A stretch of 64,000 nucleotides of DNA from Flavobacterium gelatinilyticum (GTDB lineage: Bacteria; Bacteroidota; Bacteroidia; Flavobacteriales; Flavobacteriaceae), in assembly GCF_027111295.1 (NCBI RefSeq), contig NZ_CP114287.1:4650001-4714000 (forward strand), read 5' to 3'. The notes under the pieces were generated by a model, which saw nothing but the letters and a program-made list of their open reading frames with translations, searched no databases and had not been told where the DNA came from. The translations under genes were made by a program, and so were the position numbers. Shown here in pieces: positions 52,365 to 60,220 of the stretch (positions within the stretch are counted from its first letter, which is position 1; each line of letters opens with the position of its first letter).

Positions 52365-53648
52365 TTATTTGATTAAGCTTGGTGAATAACTGTATACAGT
52401 ATAAGGATAAATTGTTTTTGCAGTGTATTTTGAAATTAGACAAACCACAAGAATTGGGAAAAATAATGTGTAATCGTTTGTTAATCCGCATACTAAAAAT
52501 ATGGCTGTAAAAGGCGCATGAATGCTCGCGCTTAGAACTGCAGCCATTCCGATAATCATAAAGTTAACCGGAATTACATTGACGTGGAAAAAGCTGTTTA
52601 AAACTGTTGCCAGTAATAAACCTAAGAATGCACCAATAAATAAACTCGGAGCAAACACACCGCCATCGCCTCCGGAAGCAAGTGTAATCGAAGTTACAAT
52701 TGGTTTTAAGATTAAAATAGCAATAAATGTTAATGCCAAAGTTACTGTTAACTGGGTTTGAGATGAAGTTCCAAAGATGCCCTTTATCGCGTGATAACCT
52801 TCTCCGTACAATTGCGGGAAAAAGAACAGCGAAACACTTAAAACAACAGAACCAATTAGAATTTTATAATAATGTCTTTCTATTTTAGAAAACTGAGATT
52901 TAAAGAATAATACACAACGTGTTAGGTAAACGGAATTGATTCCGGCTAAAATTCCCAATAAAATAAAATACGGAATTGCTTTTAACTGCCAGCTTACGAT
53001 TGAAACCGCAAATAATGGTTCTTCTTTTAAAATAGTAAGCAAACCAAAAGCAATCGAAACCGCAATTACATTTGAAATAACAAATGCTCGTGTTACTTTT
53101 CTGGAAATGACTTCAAAAGCAAACAAAACACCTGCAATTGGACTGCTGAAAAGTGCCGTAACTCCTGCCGCAACTCCCGCGCAGATTAATTCTGTTTTGT
53201 ACTGACGGAAAATATTTTCTTTTTCATGGGCAACAGAACCAATTGTTGCAGTTGCTACAACTGTAGAAACTTCGATTCCGGTTGAACCACCAAAAATTAC
53301 AGTTAATAATCCGTTGATAAAGTGAGACGGAATTTTGTAAGAAGGAAGATTTTTTGAATTTTTTCCTGTGCTTTCAAAAACTTCTTTGATTCCCTTGTTT
53401 TCTTTTTTCTTAAAAAGATACTGTCTTAAGAAATAAATTACCGATAATCCGAAAACCGGAAACAGGATATAAAATAGTGGGTTAACCGATACTTCATGAA
53501 AGAAGATTTCTTCGTAATATTCGGTTATTTTTTTTAATGAAATTCCGAGAAAGGCAGAAAGGAAGCCAATTAAAATAGAAACAATAACTAATTTTCGGAA
53601 TTTGATAAATTGATGATTTTTTTTGATTTGCGCCGTTTTGTTCATCAT
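52365..53648 (-). CDS. ClC-family chloride channel/exchanger
   Basis: This 427-residue inner-membrane protein contains ClC selectivity motifs: GGSTGIEVS (about 137-145), whose Glu matches the gating glutamate of exchangers, and GGDGGVFAPSLFIGAFLG, matching the GKxGxxP/GIFAPSL-type region. About 10-12 hydrophobic segments fit the fold. It likely moves chloride or a similar anion, possibly with proton exchange. No CBS domains are present, so it is the short bacterial form. A hairpin (53662-53687, AATCCGCAG/CTGCGGATT) lies just upstream of the start codon. Confidence 0.92.
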   Translation of the reverse strand: MMNKTAQIKKNHQFIKFRKLVIVSILIGFLSAFLGISLKKITEYYEEIFFHEVSVNPLFYILFPVFGLSVIYFLRQYLFKKKENKGIKEVFESTGKNSKNLPSYKIPSHFINGLLTVIFGGSTGIEVSTVVATATIGSVAHEKENIFRQYKTELICAGVAAGVTALFSSPIAGVLFAFEVISRKVTRAFVISNVIAVSIAFGLLTILKEEPLFAVSIVSWQLKAIPYFILLGILAGINSVYLTRCVLFFKSQFSKIERHYYKILIGSVVLSVSLFFFPQLYGEGYHAIKGIFGTSSQTQLTVTLALTFIAILILKPIVTSITLASGGDGGVFAPSLFIGAFLGLLLATVLNSFFHVNVIPVNFMIIGMAAVLSASIHAPFTAIFLVCGLTNDYTLFFPILVVCLISKYTAKTIYPYTVYSYSPSLIK

Positions 53649-53963
53649 TATTAGTTTGAAAAATCCGCAGTTTTTTTCTGCGGATTACAAAATTAAGAAT
53701 CAAATTCGGTTTTTTATAGAAAATGTTTAATATAATGTGTTAAAACTCAAATAAACAAGAAAAATCTTTCGTTAGTATAAAAGTGTAAAAGATAGCCGTG
53801 AAGGGGCTAAGGCACAAAGTTTTTTTGATGCAAAGTCAATAAATACGGGCAGTTTTGTCATTTCGATTGCAGGAAGTAATCACACTAGCATTCCATAAAG
53901 TAAAATCTTCAATCTGTATAGAATTTCTGAAAGAGAAAAATCTTAAATTTTTAATTTGGATTG

Positions 53964-54082
53964 CCTCCAGCTTTAGCTGGAGGTTCAAAGTATGTATGGA
54001 AAAAGGCTTTAGCCAAAAAATCGTTTTGTTTGGCTAAAGCCTTTTTTACGGACTTTATATTTATTCATCCAGCTGACGCTGG
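53964..54082. repeat. Cluster of three hairpins with CTTTAGCC and CCAGC words
   Basis: Three stems lie in a row: CCTCCAGC/GCTGGAGG (53964-53983), a larger AAAAAGGCTTTAGCCAAA/TTTGGCTAAAGCCTTTTTT (53999-54047) and CCAGC/GCTGG (54069-54082). The central hairpin has a T-tail and could terminate transcription. The outer two share TCCAGC words. The remaining gap from 53649 holds one more short stem (53662-53687) and no supported gene. Confidence 0.75.
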
Positions 54083-54097
54083 ACGCTATTGATAAAC

Positions 54098-54487
54098 TTA
54101 TCTTTCATAAAACTCGATAGGAAGTAAATCCGGATCGGCAATAAAAGTAAAACGCTTTTGAGTTGTTTCATCGATTCTAATAGGTTCAGATTCGATGTTT
54201 TTTGAAGTTAAAAAAGCAACGGTCTCGTTTAGGTTTATAACTTCAAATGCTAAATGACGCAATCCTACAGCTTCCGGTCTCGAAGGACGTTTTGGCGGAT
54301 CGGGGAATGAGAATAATTCAACTACATAAGAACCATTCAGAGCTAAATCTAATTTATACGACCGGCGTTCTTCGCGATAGATTTCGCGGATAATCGTTAA
54401 ACCTAAAATTTGTGTATAGAAATATTTCGATTTTTCATAATCAGAACATAAAATGGCAATATGGTGGATTTTATTGAGGGTAAGCAT
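54098..54487 (-). CDS. VOC-family (glyoxalase-like) protein
   Basis: This 129-residue protein is a vicinal-oxygen-chelate metalloenzyme or binding protein. HHIAILCSDYEKSKYFYTQILGL and LRHLAFEVINLNETV provide the paired beta-alpha-beta-beta-beta units and LPIEFYE the terminal metal-ligand strand; His and Glu residues in these strands are the likely metal ligands. It resembles the YaeR/SMU1112c subfamily with a FPDPPKRPSRPEAVGLRH segment. Its start codon overlaps the stop of the acetyltransferase by one base, so the two are translationally coupled. The substrate is unknown. Confidence 0.9.
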   Translation of the reverse strand: MLTLNKIHHIAILCSDYEKSKYFYTQILGLTIIREIYREERRSYKLDLALNGSYVVELFSFPDPPKRPSRPEAVGLRHLAFEVINLNETVAFLTSKNIESEPIRIDETTQKRFTFIADPDLLPIEFYER

Positions 54488-55062
54488 TAGATTTTGGTTT
54501 CAGATTCCTGATTTAGTTTTCGAATTACTTTTGCGGGGTTTCCAACTGCCAGCGAATTGTCCGGAATATCTTTGGTAACGACAGATCCTGCGCCAATCAC
54601 GCATCCTTTCCCAATAGTTACACCCGGACAGATTACCGAATTACCGCCAATCCAGCAGTCGTCGCCAATCGTAACAGGATATGCATTTTCAAGCGATTTT
54701 CGTAACTCAGCATCAAGCGGATGCGAAGCTGTGTAAATTTGAACATTTGGAGCAATAAAAACATTCGATCCAATATTTACAGGCGCGCAGTCCAAAACAA
54801 CGCAATTCACATTAAAATAAACATTTTCGCCGCAAAAAATATTATAGCCGTAATCACAATGAAAAGGCGGTTCGATATAGAAACCTTCTCCTGTATTTGG
54901 TATTAGTTCTTTTAAAATTTCTTTTGCTTTTTTAGTAACTCTGTATTCTTTTACATTAAGGCTGTGCAAGAGATTTTTTGCGGCACGGCGGCCTTTCAAT
55001 AATTCTGGATCAAAGGCGTTGTAATATTCGCCGGAGATCATTTTTTCTTTTTCTGTTTTCAT
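54487..55062 (-). CDS. Sugar O-acetyltransferase (maltose/galactoside acetyltransferase type)
   Basis: This 191-residue enzyme starts EKEKMISGEYYNAFDPELLKGRRAAKNLLHSLN, the family's N-terminal helix, and continues with a left-handed beta-helix of hexapeptide repeats (VFIAPNVQIYTASHPLDAE, GDDCWIGGNSVICPGVTIGKGCVIGAGSVVTKDIP). The active-site histidine is likely in TASHPLD. It should acetylate a sugar or related alcohol using acetyl-CoA. It is coupled to the VOC gene by a TAATG overlap and follows the YciI-like gene after 8 bp. Confidence 0.93.
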   Translation of the reverse strand: MKTEKEKMISGEYYNAFDPELLKGRRAAKNLLHSLNVKEYRVTKKAKEILKELIPNTGEGFYIEPPFHCDYGYNIFCGENVYFNVNCVVLDCAPVNIGSNVFIAPNVQIYTASHPLDAELRKSLENAYPVTIGDDCWIGGNSVICPGVTIGKGCVIGAGSVVTKDIPDNSLAVGNPAKVIRKLNQESETKI

Positions 55063-55070
55063 ATTGGGTA

Positions 55071-55529
55071 TTACATTTTCGTCCTGGCGATTTTATTGTG
55101 AATTTTTGTGATTTCCTGCAAAGCTGCAGAAGAATACCAGGGCGTTAATTCAGCTTCGAGTAAATTGGCTTGTATTGCCGGATCTGTGGCAACGAGCGCT
55201 TTGGCTTCGTCTATAGTTTCGACATTAAAAATATAAATGCCGCGATAATTTTTGTCGTTTTTCATAAAAGGGCCGGCGACAGCCAGTTTTCCTTCTTTGG
55301 CCAATTTATTGATGTTTGCCATGTGGCCTTCAAATAATTTTTTGGATTCTTCTTTTGAAACAGTTGTATTAGTTCCTGATTTTAAAAGACAGAACACATA
55401 TTTTTTCATTCCGTATTCATCGGCATGAAGTGATTTGGCTAATGCTTCATCATATTTTACTTCCGCTTCCTGAGTAAATCCAACAGCACTTACCATTAAA
55501 AGAAAGAATAAAAACAGCGATTTTTTCAT
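55071..55529 (-). CDS. Exported YciI-like protein
   Basis: This 152-residue protein has a signal peptide ending VGFTQ, unusual for YciI-like proteins, which are normally cytoplasmic. The domain is recognisable from KKYVFCLLKSG, EESKKLFEGHMANINKLAKEGKLAVAGPFM and GIYIFNVETIDEAKALVATDPAIQANLLEAELTPWYSS. His/Asp residues in these strands are the usual conserved positions. Function is not known in general for YciI-like dabb-fold proteins. It is in a five-gene operon with VOC, acetyltransferase and DinB-like genes. Confidence 0.88.
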   Translation of the reverse strand: MKKSLFLFFLLMVSAVGFTQEAEVKYDEALAKSLHADEYGMKKYVFCLLKSGTNTTVSKEESKKLFEGHMANINKLAKEGKLAVAGPFMKNDKNYRGIYIFNVETIDEAKALVATDPAIQANLLEAELTPWYSSAALQEITKIHNKIARTKM

Positions 55530-55577
55530 GACAAAATAAGTTTAAAGTTTACAATTAAGTCTTGCTGAAAATTTGAA

Positions 55578-56060
55578 TTAAAGACAGTCTTCATATTTTA
55601 AATCTATAAAATTCGGAATTTTTTCATAGTTTTTAGCTTCCCAGCTTTTAAAGGTAAAATCTTCAATTTTTTGAAGTAGAGCAACGTCTAATTCAATATT
55701 GGCTTGCTTACAAAAAGCTAAAATTACAGTATATCCCAAAATAGTCGGATTTGTATCGGTTGCAATTAGACCTGCTGCTTTTTTTATTTTTACTGTCCAT
55801 TTGGCTTCAGTTTTAGAAAAAGCAAATTCTAATCCTTTTTGTACTGCCTTTTTCCAGTCTGTAAAACCCGCCTTTCCAGGTTCAGTTTCAGCAGGAATAC
55901 TGGCGAGATAACCCATTCCAATCCAGCCATCACCGTTATACTCTTCTATAATTTCATTTTGATTATCATTTGGACTGATTTCAAGATTTACAACACCCAG
56001 AAAGGGTTTTCCGTTTTTTATCTTTCGCCATTGGTAATCTAGTGTTTCATCAATCATCAA
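55578..56060 (-). CDS. Small protein of unknown function with faint EF-G domain IV resemblance
   Basis: This 160-residue soluble protein has no signal peptide. I do not recognise its family with certainty. A stretch at about 60-110 (GFTDWKKAVQKGLEFAFSKTEAKWTVKIKKAAGLIATDTNPTI, cited only in parts: KKAVQKGLEFAF, VKIKKAAGLIATDTNP) has the KG-x-x-x-A and turn pattern of EF-G/TetM domain IV, but there is no GTPase domain and the similarity is weak. It is in the operon with the DinB-like gene 8 bp upstream. Confidence 0.6.
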   Translation of the reverse strand: MMIDETLDYQWRKIKNGKPFLGVVNLEISPNDNQNEIIEEYNGDGWIGMGYLASIPAETEPGKAGFTDWKKAVQKGLEFAFSKTEAKWTVKIKKAAGLIATDTNPTILGYTVILAFCKQANIELDVALLQKIEDFTFKSWEAKNYEKIPNFIDLKYEDCL

Positions 56061-56068
56061 TAAGTTTA

Positions 56069-56527
56069 TTAAAGCATTTTCTTTAAAATAACAATTTGAC
56101 CTAAATGATACACATCATGCTGAATAATTCCGTGAATGTGTTCGTAATATGTATGACCATTATTAACATAGATTTTCGTCAGATCGGCATCATCAAAATC
56201 TTCAAAAAAAGTATTCCACGCTTCCTGTGTTTTGGCAAGTGTCTGTAATGATTGCTCCCAGGCAGCTTCTGACGGATCTAAAACGGGAACAAAATAATTA
56301 TGATCCGGCGTTATAATCGTTTCGCCCTGCATTCGCTGTAAAATGTTTCTTCTCCACTGAATTAAATGGTTCACAATTTCCCAGATTGTATTCAGGTTAG
56401 GGTTTATTTTTCTATAAGCCTGTTCGGCGTTTACATTCTTTAAAGTATCTGCTAAATTAACCTCCAGCCACGGGTTTCCATTGTAAATAGATTGGTAAAG
56501 TGCTGAAATTCTTTTGTTTTCTGACAT
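56069..56527 (-). CDS. DinB-family protein
   Basis: This 152-residue helical protein fits the DinB/YfiT fold, which often binds a metal with three histidines. The candidates are His54 in WEIVNHLIQWRRN, His130-area GHTYYEHIHGIIQ and the C-terminal QHDVYHLGQI. DinB proteins include bacillithiol or mycothiol transferases and damage-induced proteins. It is the first gene of a minus-strand operon ending in the VOC gene. There is no sign of a DNA polymerase, which is a different DinB. Confidence 0.88.
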   Translation of the reverse strand: MSENKRISALYQSIYNGNPWLEVNLADTLKNVNAEQAYRKINPNLNTIWEIVNHLIQWRRNILQRMQGETIITPDHNYFVPVLDPSEAAWEQSLQTLAKTQEAWNTFFEDFDDADLTKIYVNNGHTYYEHIHGIIQHDVYHLGQIVILKKML

Positions 56528-56637
56528 AGTTAGGTGGTTTTGGAATTCCTAGCTAAGATACAAATTAGTCATTTACAACTCATCCTCGAAATTCTACAAT
56601 TGGGTTATTATATATTTTTTAACTTTAATTGTTAAAA

Positions 56638-56645
56638 TACATTTG
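56638..56645 (+). promoter_or_regulatory. -7 box of the TonB-dependent receptor operon
   Basis: TACATTTG is an exact TAnnTTTG box, 23 bp before the receptor start codon. No clear -33 element is seen. Confidence 0.65.
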
Positions 56646-56668
56646 CTTCATCAAAAACCAGAGATGAT

Positions 56669-58834
56669 ATGAAAACCAAATTATTTTTTACGATTAGCTT
56701 TTTATTTTTTACAGCTTTAATTTTTGCTCAAAACACTATTTCAGGAAAAGTAGTAGATCAAAAAGGCAAACCGGTTGCGGGGGCAAATATTTATATAGAC
56801 GGAACTTACGATGGAGCGACAAGTTCTGAAACTGGAGATTTTTCTTTTGAAACTGCCGAGACTGGAAATAAGTTTTTAGTAGTAAGCTTTTTGCTTTTTG
56901 AAACTTTTAAACAAGAGATTGATGTGGCGAATTACAAAGATCAAACTGTTAAATTAAGAGAAAACGTAAATGCTCTGGATGCCGTTGTAATTACAGCCGG
57001 AACATTTGAGTCCGGAGACAAAGCCAGGGTTTCGGTTTTAAAACCATTGGATATTGTAACTACAGCAGGTTCTGCCGGAAATATCGTGGCTGCTTTACAG
57101 ACTTTGCCGGGAACACAAAGTGTGGGCGAGGACGGACGTTTGTTTGTACGCGGCGGTGAAGCCAGCGAAACACAGACTTTTGTTGACGGAATCCGCGTTG
57201 CGCAGCCTTACGGAGCTACAACCAATAATTTACCAACCAGAAGCCGTTTTTCTCCTTTCTTGTTCAGCGGTATTGCCTTTTCTACCGGAGGATATTCTGC
57301 AGAATACGGTGAAGCATTATCAAGTGTTTTGCTTTTGAATACGCAGGACGAGGCAGATCATGAAAAAACAGATATAGGATTAATGACGGTTGGTTTGAGT
57401 TTAGGAAATACTCAAAAATGGAATAAAAGTTCTTTGAGTGTAAATATGGCTTATATCAATCTGGCTCCTTATCAGGCTGTTGTTCCTCAAAATGTAAAAT
57501 GGAACAGTCCTTATCAGTCACTTGGAGGCGAAACGGTTTACAGATATAATTTTGCAAACGGAATTTTCAAACTATATGCTTCTTTCGATTCTGAAAAATT
57601 CGATTTGAATCAGAAAAATGTAAATTTTGAAAATCCAATCCGTACCGATTTAAACAACAACAACTTTTATCTGAATTCTTCTTATAAAGGAACTTTTGGA
57701 ACAGGCTGGCAGTTAACTTCGGGAATCAGCTACGGTTACAGCAAAAAACAAATCAAATATGATATAAATGATGTTGACAGTAACGAAAATGCGGCGCAGC
57801 TAAAATTAAAGCTTCAGAAAAAAATCTCAAATTATTTTAAACTTTCTTTTGGTACAGATTATTTCATTACAAAATTCAATGAAAATTTCAACGATAATAT
57901 TTCTGTTGATGTAGCAAACGGTTACGATTCTAACATTTTTGCGGCTTATACCGAAGGGGATATTTTATTCTCTAAAAAATTAGCAATGAAAGTAGGTTTA
58001 AGATATTCTAATAATAGTTTATTAAACGAAAATAACTTTGCACCAAGAGCTTCTATTGCTTATAAAGTTTCAAAAAGCAGCCAGTTTTCATTTGCTTACG
58101 GAGATTTTTCTCAGACACCGGTTGTAGATTATATTAAATATTCTAAATACCATCAGTTTGAAAGTGAAAAAGCCAGTCATTATATCCTGAATTATCAGTT
58201 TACACAGCCGGGACAGACTTTTAGAGCCGAAGCTTACTACAAAGATTACCGTAATTTGGTTCAGTATGATACAAGAGATATTCAGTACAATTCGGTTTTT
58301 AATAACAACGGTTCAGGTTATGCAAAAGGACTGGATATTTTTTGGAGAGACAGCAATTTGTACAAAAATTTAGAATACTGGATTTCATATTCATACATCG
58401 ATTCAGAAAGACAGTATAAAAACTTTCCAAACATGGCAACTCCAAGTTTTGTGGCCAATCATAATCTATCAGTTGTAACCAAATATTTTATTACCGACTG
58501 GAAGTCCCAGGTTGGTTTTACAAACAGTTTCAGCACAGGACGCCCTTACAACGATCCAAACCAGACACAATTCATGAACGGAAAAACAAAAGCATACAAT
58601 AGTTTGAGTTTTAACTGGGCATATTTATTAACCACACAAAAAATCCTTTATTTCTCAGTTTCAAATGTTTTAGGAACACAGAATGTTTTTGGATATGATT
58701 ACGCAAAATTACCGGACGCAAACGGAGTGTACAACAGACAAGCTGTAACGCCAACAGCAGATCGATTTTTCTTCGTAGGTTTCTTCTGGACGATCAGCCA
58801 GAACAAGAATGAGAATCAGTTGAAGAATTTGTAG
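56669..58834 (+). CDS. TonB-dependent receptor with CarboxypepD_reg domain
   Basis: This 721-residue outer-membrane receptor has a signal peptide ending LIFAQ, then a carboxypeptidase-like regulatory domain (ISGKVVDQKGKPVAGANIYIDGTYDGATSSETGDF, cited in part), a plug (TAGSAGNIVAALQTLPGTQSVGEDGRLFVRGGEASETQTFVDGI, cited in part) and a barrel to the terminal aromatic (FFWTISQNKNENQLKNL, with FFWTI as the strand). It is not a SusC: it is shorter and has no SusD partner. The ligand is unknown; iron chelates, vitamins and other large compounds are typical. It begins a plus-strand gene run that ends at the LytTR regulator. Confidence 0.92.
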   Translation: MKTKLFFTISFLFFTALIFAQNTISGKVVDQKGKPVAGANIYIDGTYDGATSSETGDFSFETAETGNKFLVVSFLLFETFKQEIDVANYKDQTVKLRENVNALDAVVITAGTFESGDKARVSVLKPLDIVTTAGSAGNIVAALQTLPGTQSVGEDGRLFVRGGEASETQTFVDGIRVAQPYGATTNNLPTRSRFSPFLFSGIAFSTGGYSAEYGEALSSVLLLNTQDEADHEKTDIGLMTVGLSLGNTQKWNKSSLSVNMAYINLAPYQAVVPQNVKWNSPYQSLGGETVYRYNFANGIFKLYASFDSEKFDLNQKNVNFENPIRTDLNNNNFYLNSSYKGTFGTGWQLTSGISYGYSKKQIKYDINDVDSNENAAQLKLKLQKKISNYFKLSFGTDYFITKFNENFNDNISVDVANGYDSNIFAAYTEGDILFSKKLAMKVGLRYSNNSLLNENNFAPRASIAYKVSKSSQFSFAYGDFSQTPVVDYIKYSKYHQFESEKASHYILNYQFTQPGQTFRAEAYYKDYRNLVQYDTRDIQYNSVFNNNGSGYAKGLDIFWRDSNLYKNLEYWISYSYIDSERQYKNFPNMATPSFVANHNLSVVTKYFITDWKSQVGFTNSFSTGRPYNDPNQTQFMNGKTKAYNSLSFNWAYLLTTQKILYFSVSNVLGTQNVFGYDYAKLPDANGVYNRQAVTPTADRFFFVGFFWTISQNKNENQLKNL

Positions 58835-59132
58835 AAAGAGCCTCTAAACCGCTAAGGTTTTATTTATCAGGAAAAAACGCAGAACCTTAGTAACCTTAAA
58901 AAAACAATTCATCATCAAAAATCAACAACTCAGCAGCATTTAATTTTAAAAGACTAAAAACCAGCATACTTTTGAAGTGTAGATTGAAAGTGACAAAGAC
59001 AAAAGTTTAATAGATAGATAGTTAGCAAAATAACTTTGCCCCTTTGTACCTCTGTCCCTTTGAACCTTAAAAAAAAGAGTTTTAATCATCAATAAAAAAC
59101 TTAGAACCAAAGAACCTTAAAAAAAAGAAATC
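58835..59132. repeat. Degenerate ACCTTAG/ACCTTTG-type repeats between receptor and DUF2141 gene
   Basis: The 298-bp gap contains repeated short words: GCTAAGGTTT, GAACCTTAGTAACCTTAA, ACTTTGCCCCTTTGTACCTC, CCCTTTGAACCTTAAAAAA and AAAGAACCTTAAAAAA. They resemble the words around 39308-39402 and at the ends of the cassette at 50441-50903. No gene or clear hairpin is seen. No strong promoter box is evident for the next gene. Confidence 0.6.
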
Positions 59133-59540
59133 ATGACCAAAATTATTACACTTACCATGTTATTTATCTGCAGTTTAATGTCTGCTCAAAATGTGAAATT
59201 AACTGTTTCTGTTTCAGGTTTAAAAAACAATACAGGAATTGTAAAAGTAGGATTGTACAACTCAGAAGGAACTTTTCTTAAAACGACTTACCAAAGTCTT
59301 TCTTCTGAAATTAAAAACAATCAGGCAGTTGTAACATTTGATAATATTCCTGCGGGCGAATATGCAATTTCAACTTATCATGATGAAAACAACAACGGAA
59401 AACTGGATCGAAATGCAATGGGAATTCCTTCTGAGGCTTTTGCAGCATCAAACAATGCTAAAGGATTTATGGGGCCTCCTTCTTATAACGATGCTAAGTT
59501 TACTGTTAATAAAGATTCAAAAATCGAACTTACATTATAA
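59133..59540 (+). CDS. DUF2141 protein, exported
   Basis: This 135-residue protein has a signal peptide ending LMSAQ and the DUF2141 domain: LTVSVSGLKNNTGIVKVGLYNSEGTF, DNIPAGEYAISTYHDENNNGKLDRNAMGIPSEAF and the terminal NNAKGFMGPPSYNDAKF. The repeating HDEN-NG-D segment looks like a calcium-binding type loop. Function is unknown, but genes of this family commonly accompany TonB-dependent receptors in Bacteroidota. It is followed by a TPR-like gene after 44 bp, so both are likely part of the receptor's operon. Confidence 0.9.
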   Translation: MTKIITLTMLFICSLMSAQNVKLTVSVSGLKNNTGIVKVGLYNSEGTFLKTTYQSLSSEIKNNQAVVTFDNIPAGEYAISTYHDENNNGKLDRNAMGIPSEAFAASNNAKGFMGPPSYNDAKFTVNKDSKIELTL

Positions 59541-59584
59541 ATAAAACTAACTAATCAAGATCAACCATTTAATTACTTTAAAAA

Positions 59585-60205
59585 ATGAAAAAAATCATCA
59601 CTATAGCCGCATTATTTGCAGTAGTATTATGTTCTGCACAAACACAATTTGAACAAGGAATGACAAAAGCTTTAGGGCTTTGGAAAGAAGGGAAAAATGC
59701 CGAAGCTACGGCTTTATTTGAAAGAATTGCAGCAGCAGAGAAAAACAGTTATCTGCCAAATTATTATGTATCATTGATGAATGCGACAGCTGTTTTTACC
59801 GAAAAAGACAAAACAAAAATCAATCTCCTTTTAACGAAAGCTCAGGATGCGCTTGATGCAGAATTTATCAAAGATCAAAACAATGCTGAGCTGTACGTTT
59901 TACAGGCTTTAATTTATACGGGATATGTTGTGGCAGACCCAATGACAAACGGAATGAAATATTCCGGTAAAGTGATGGAAGCGTACGCAAAAGCAAAAGC
60001 GATTGACCCCAATAATCCAAGAGCTGTGTTTGGAGAGGCTGATTATCAGTTAGGAGGCGCAAAATGGACAGGCGTTGATACAAAACCTTTGTGCGCGCAA
60101 GTTGATAAATCTATTGAACTTTTTGCTACTTTTAAACCAGAAACTCCTTTTTCTCCTAAATGGGGATTAGAAAGAGCTTTGGAAATCCAAAAAACTTGTA
60201 AATAA
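59585..60205 (+). CDS. Exported TPR-like protein
   Basis: This 206-residue protein has a signal peptide ending VLCSAQ and is helical. Pairs of helices such as FEQGMTKALGLWKEGKNAEATALFERIAAAEK and VMEAYAKAKAIDPNNPRAVFGEADYQLGG have TPR-like spacing, with the classic NPRA-type turn. Two cysteines near the C-terminus (PLCAQVDKS and QKTCK) could form a disulfide in the periplasm. It sits 15 bp before the LytS-type kinase gene, so it may be the sensor's periplasmic partner; that is an inference. Confidence 0.8.
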   Translation: MKKIITIAALFAVVLCSAQTQFEQGMTKALGLWKEGKNAEATALFERIAAAEKNSYLPNYYVSLMNATAVFTEKDKTKINLLLTKAQDALDAEFIKDQNNAELYVLQALIYTGYVVADPMTNGMKYSGKVMEAYAKAKAIDPNNPRAVFGEADYQLGGAKWTGVDTKPLCAQVDKSIELFATFKPETPFSPKWGLERALEIQKTCK

Positions 60206-60220
60206 TTTAATTTAAAAATA

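Noticed and set aside
53855..54037. 60-codon plus-strand frame in the hairpin-rich gap
   Set aside because: It runs through the repeat hairpins, has no ribosome-binding context and no recognisable features.
56069..56527. DNA polymerase IV (DinB)
   Set aside because: The protein is a 152-residue DinB/YfiT-type helical bundle and lacks polymerase motifs.
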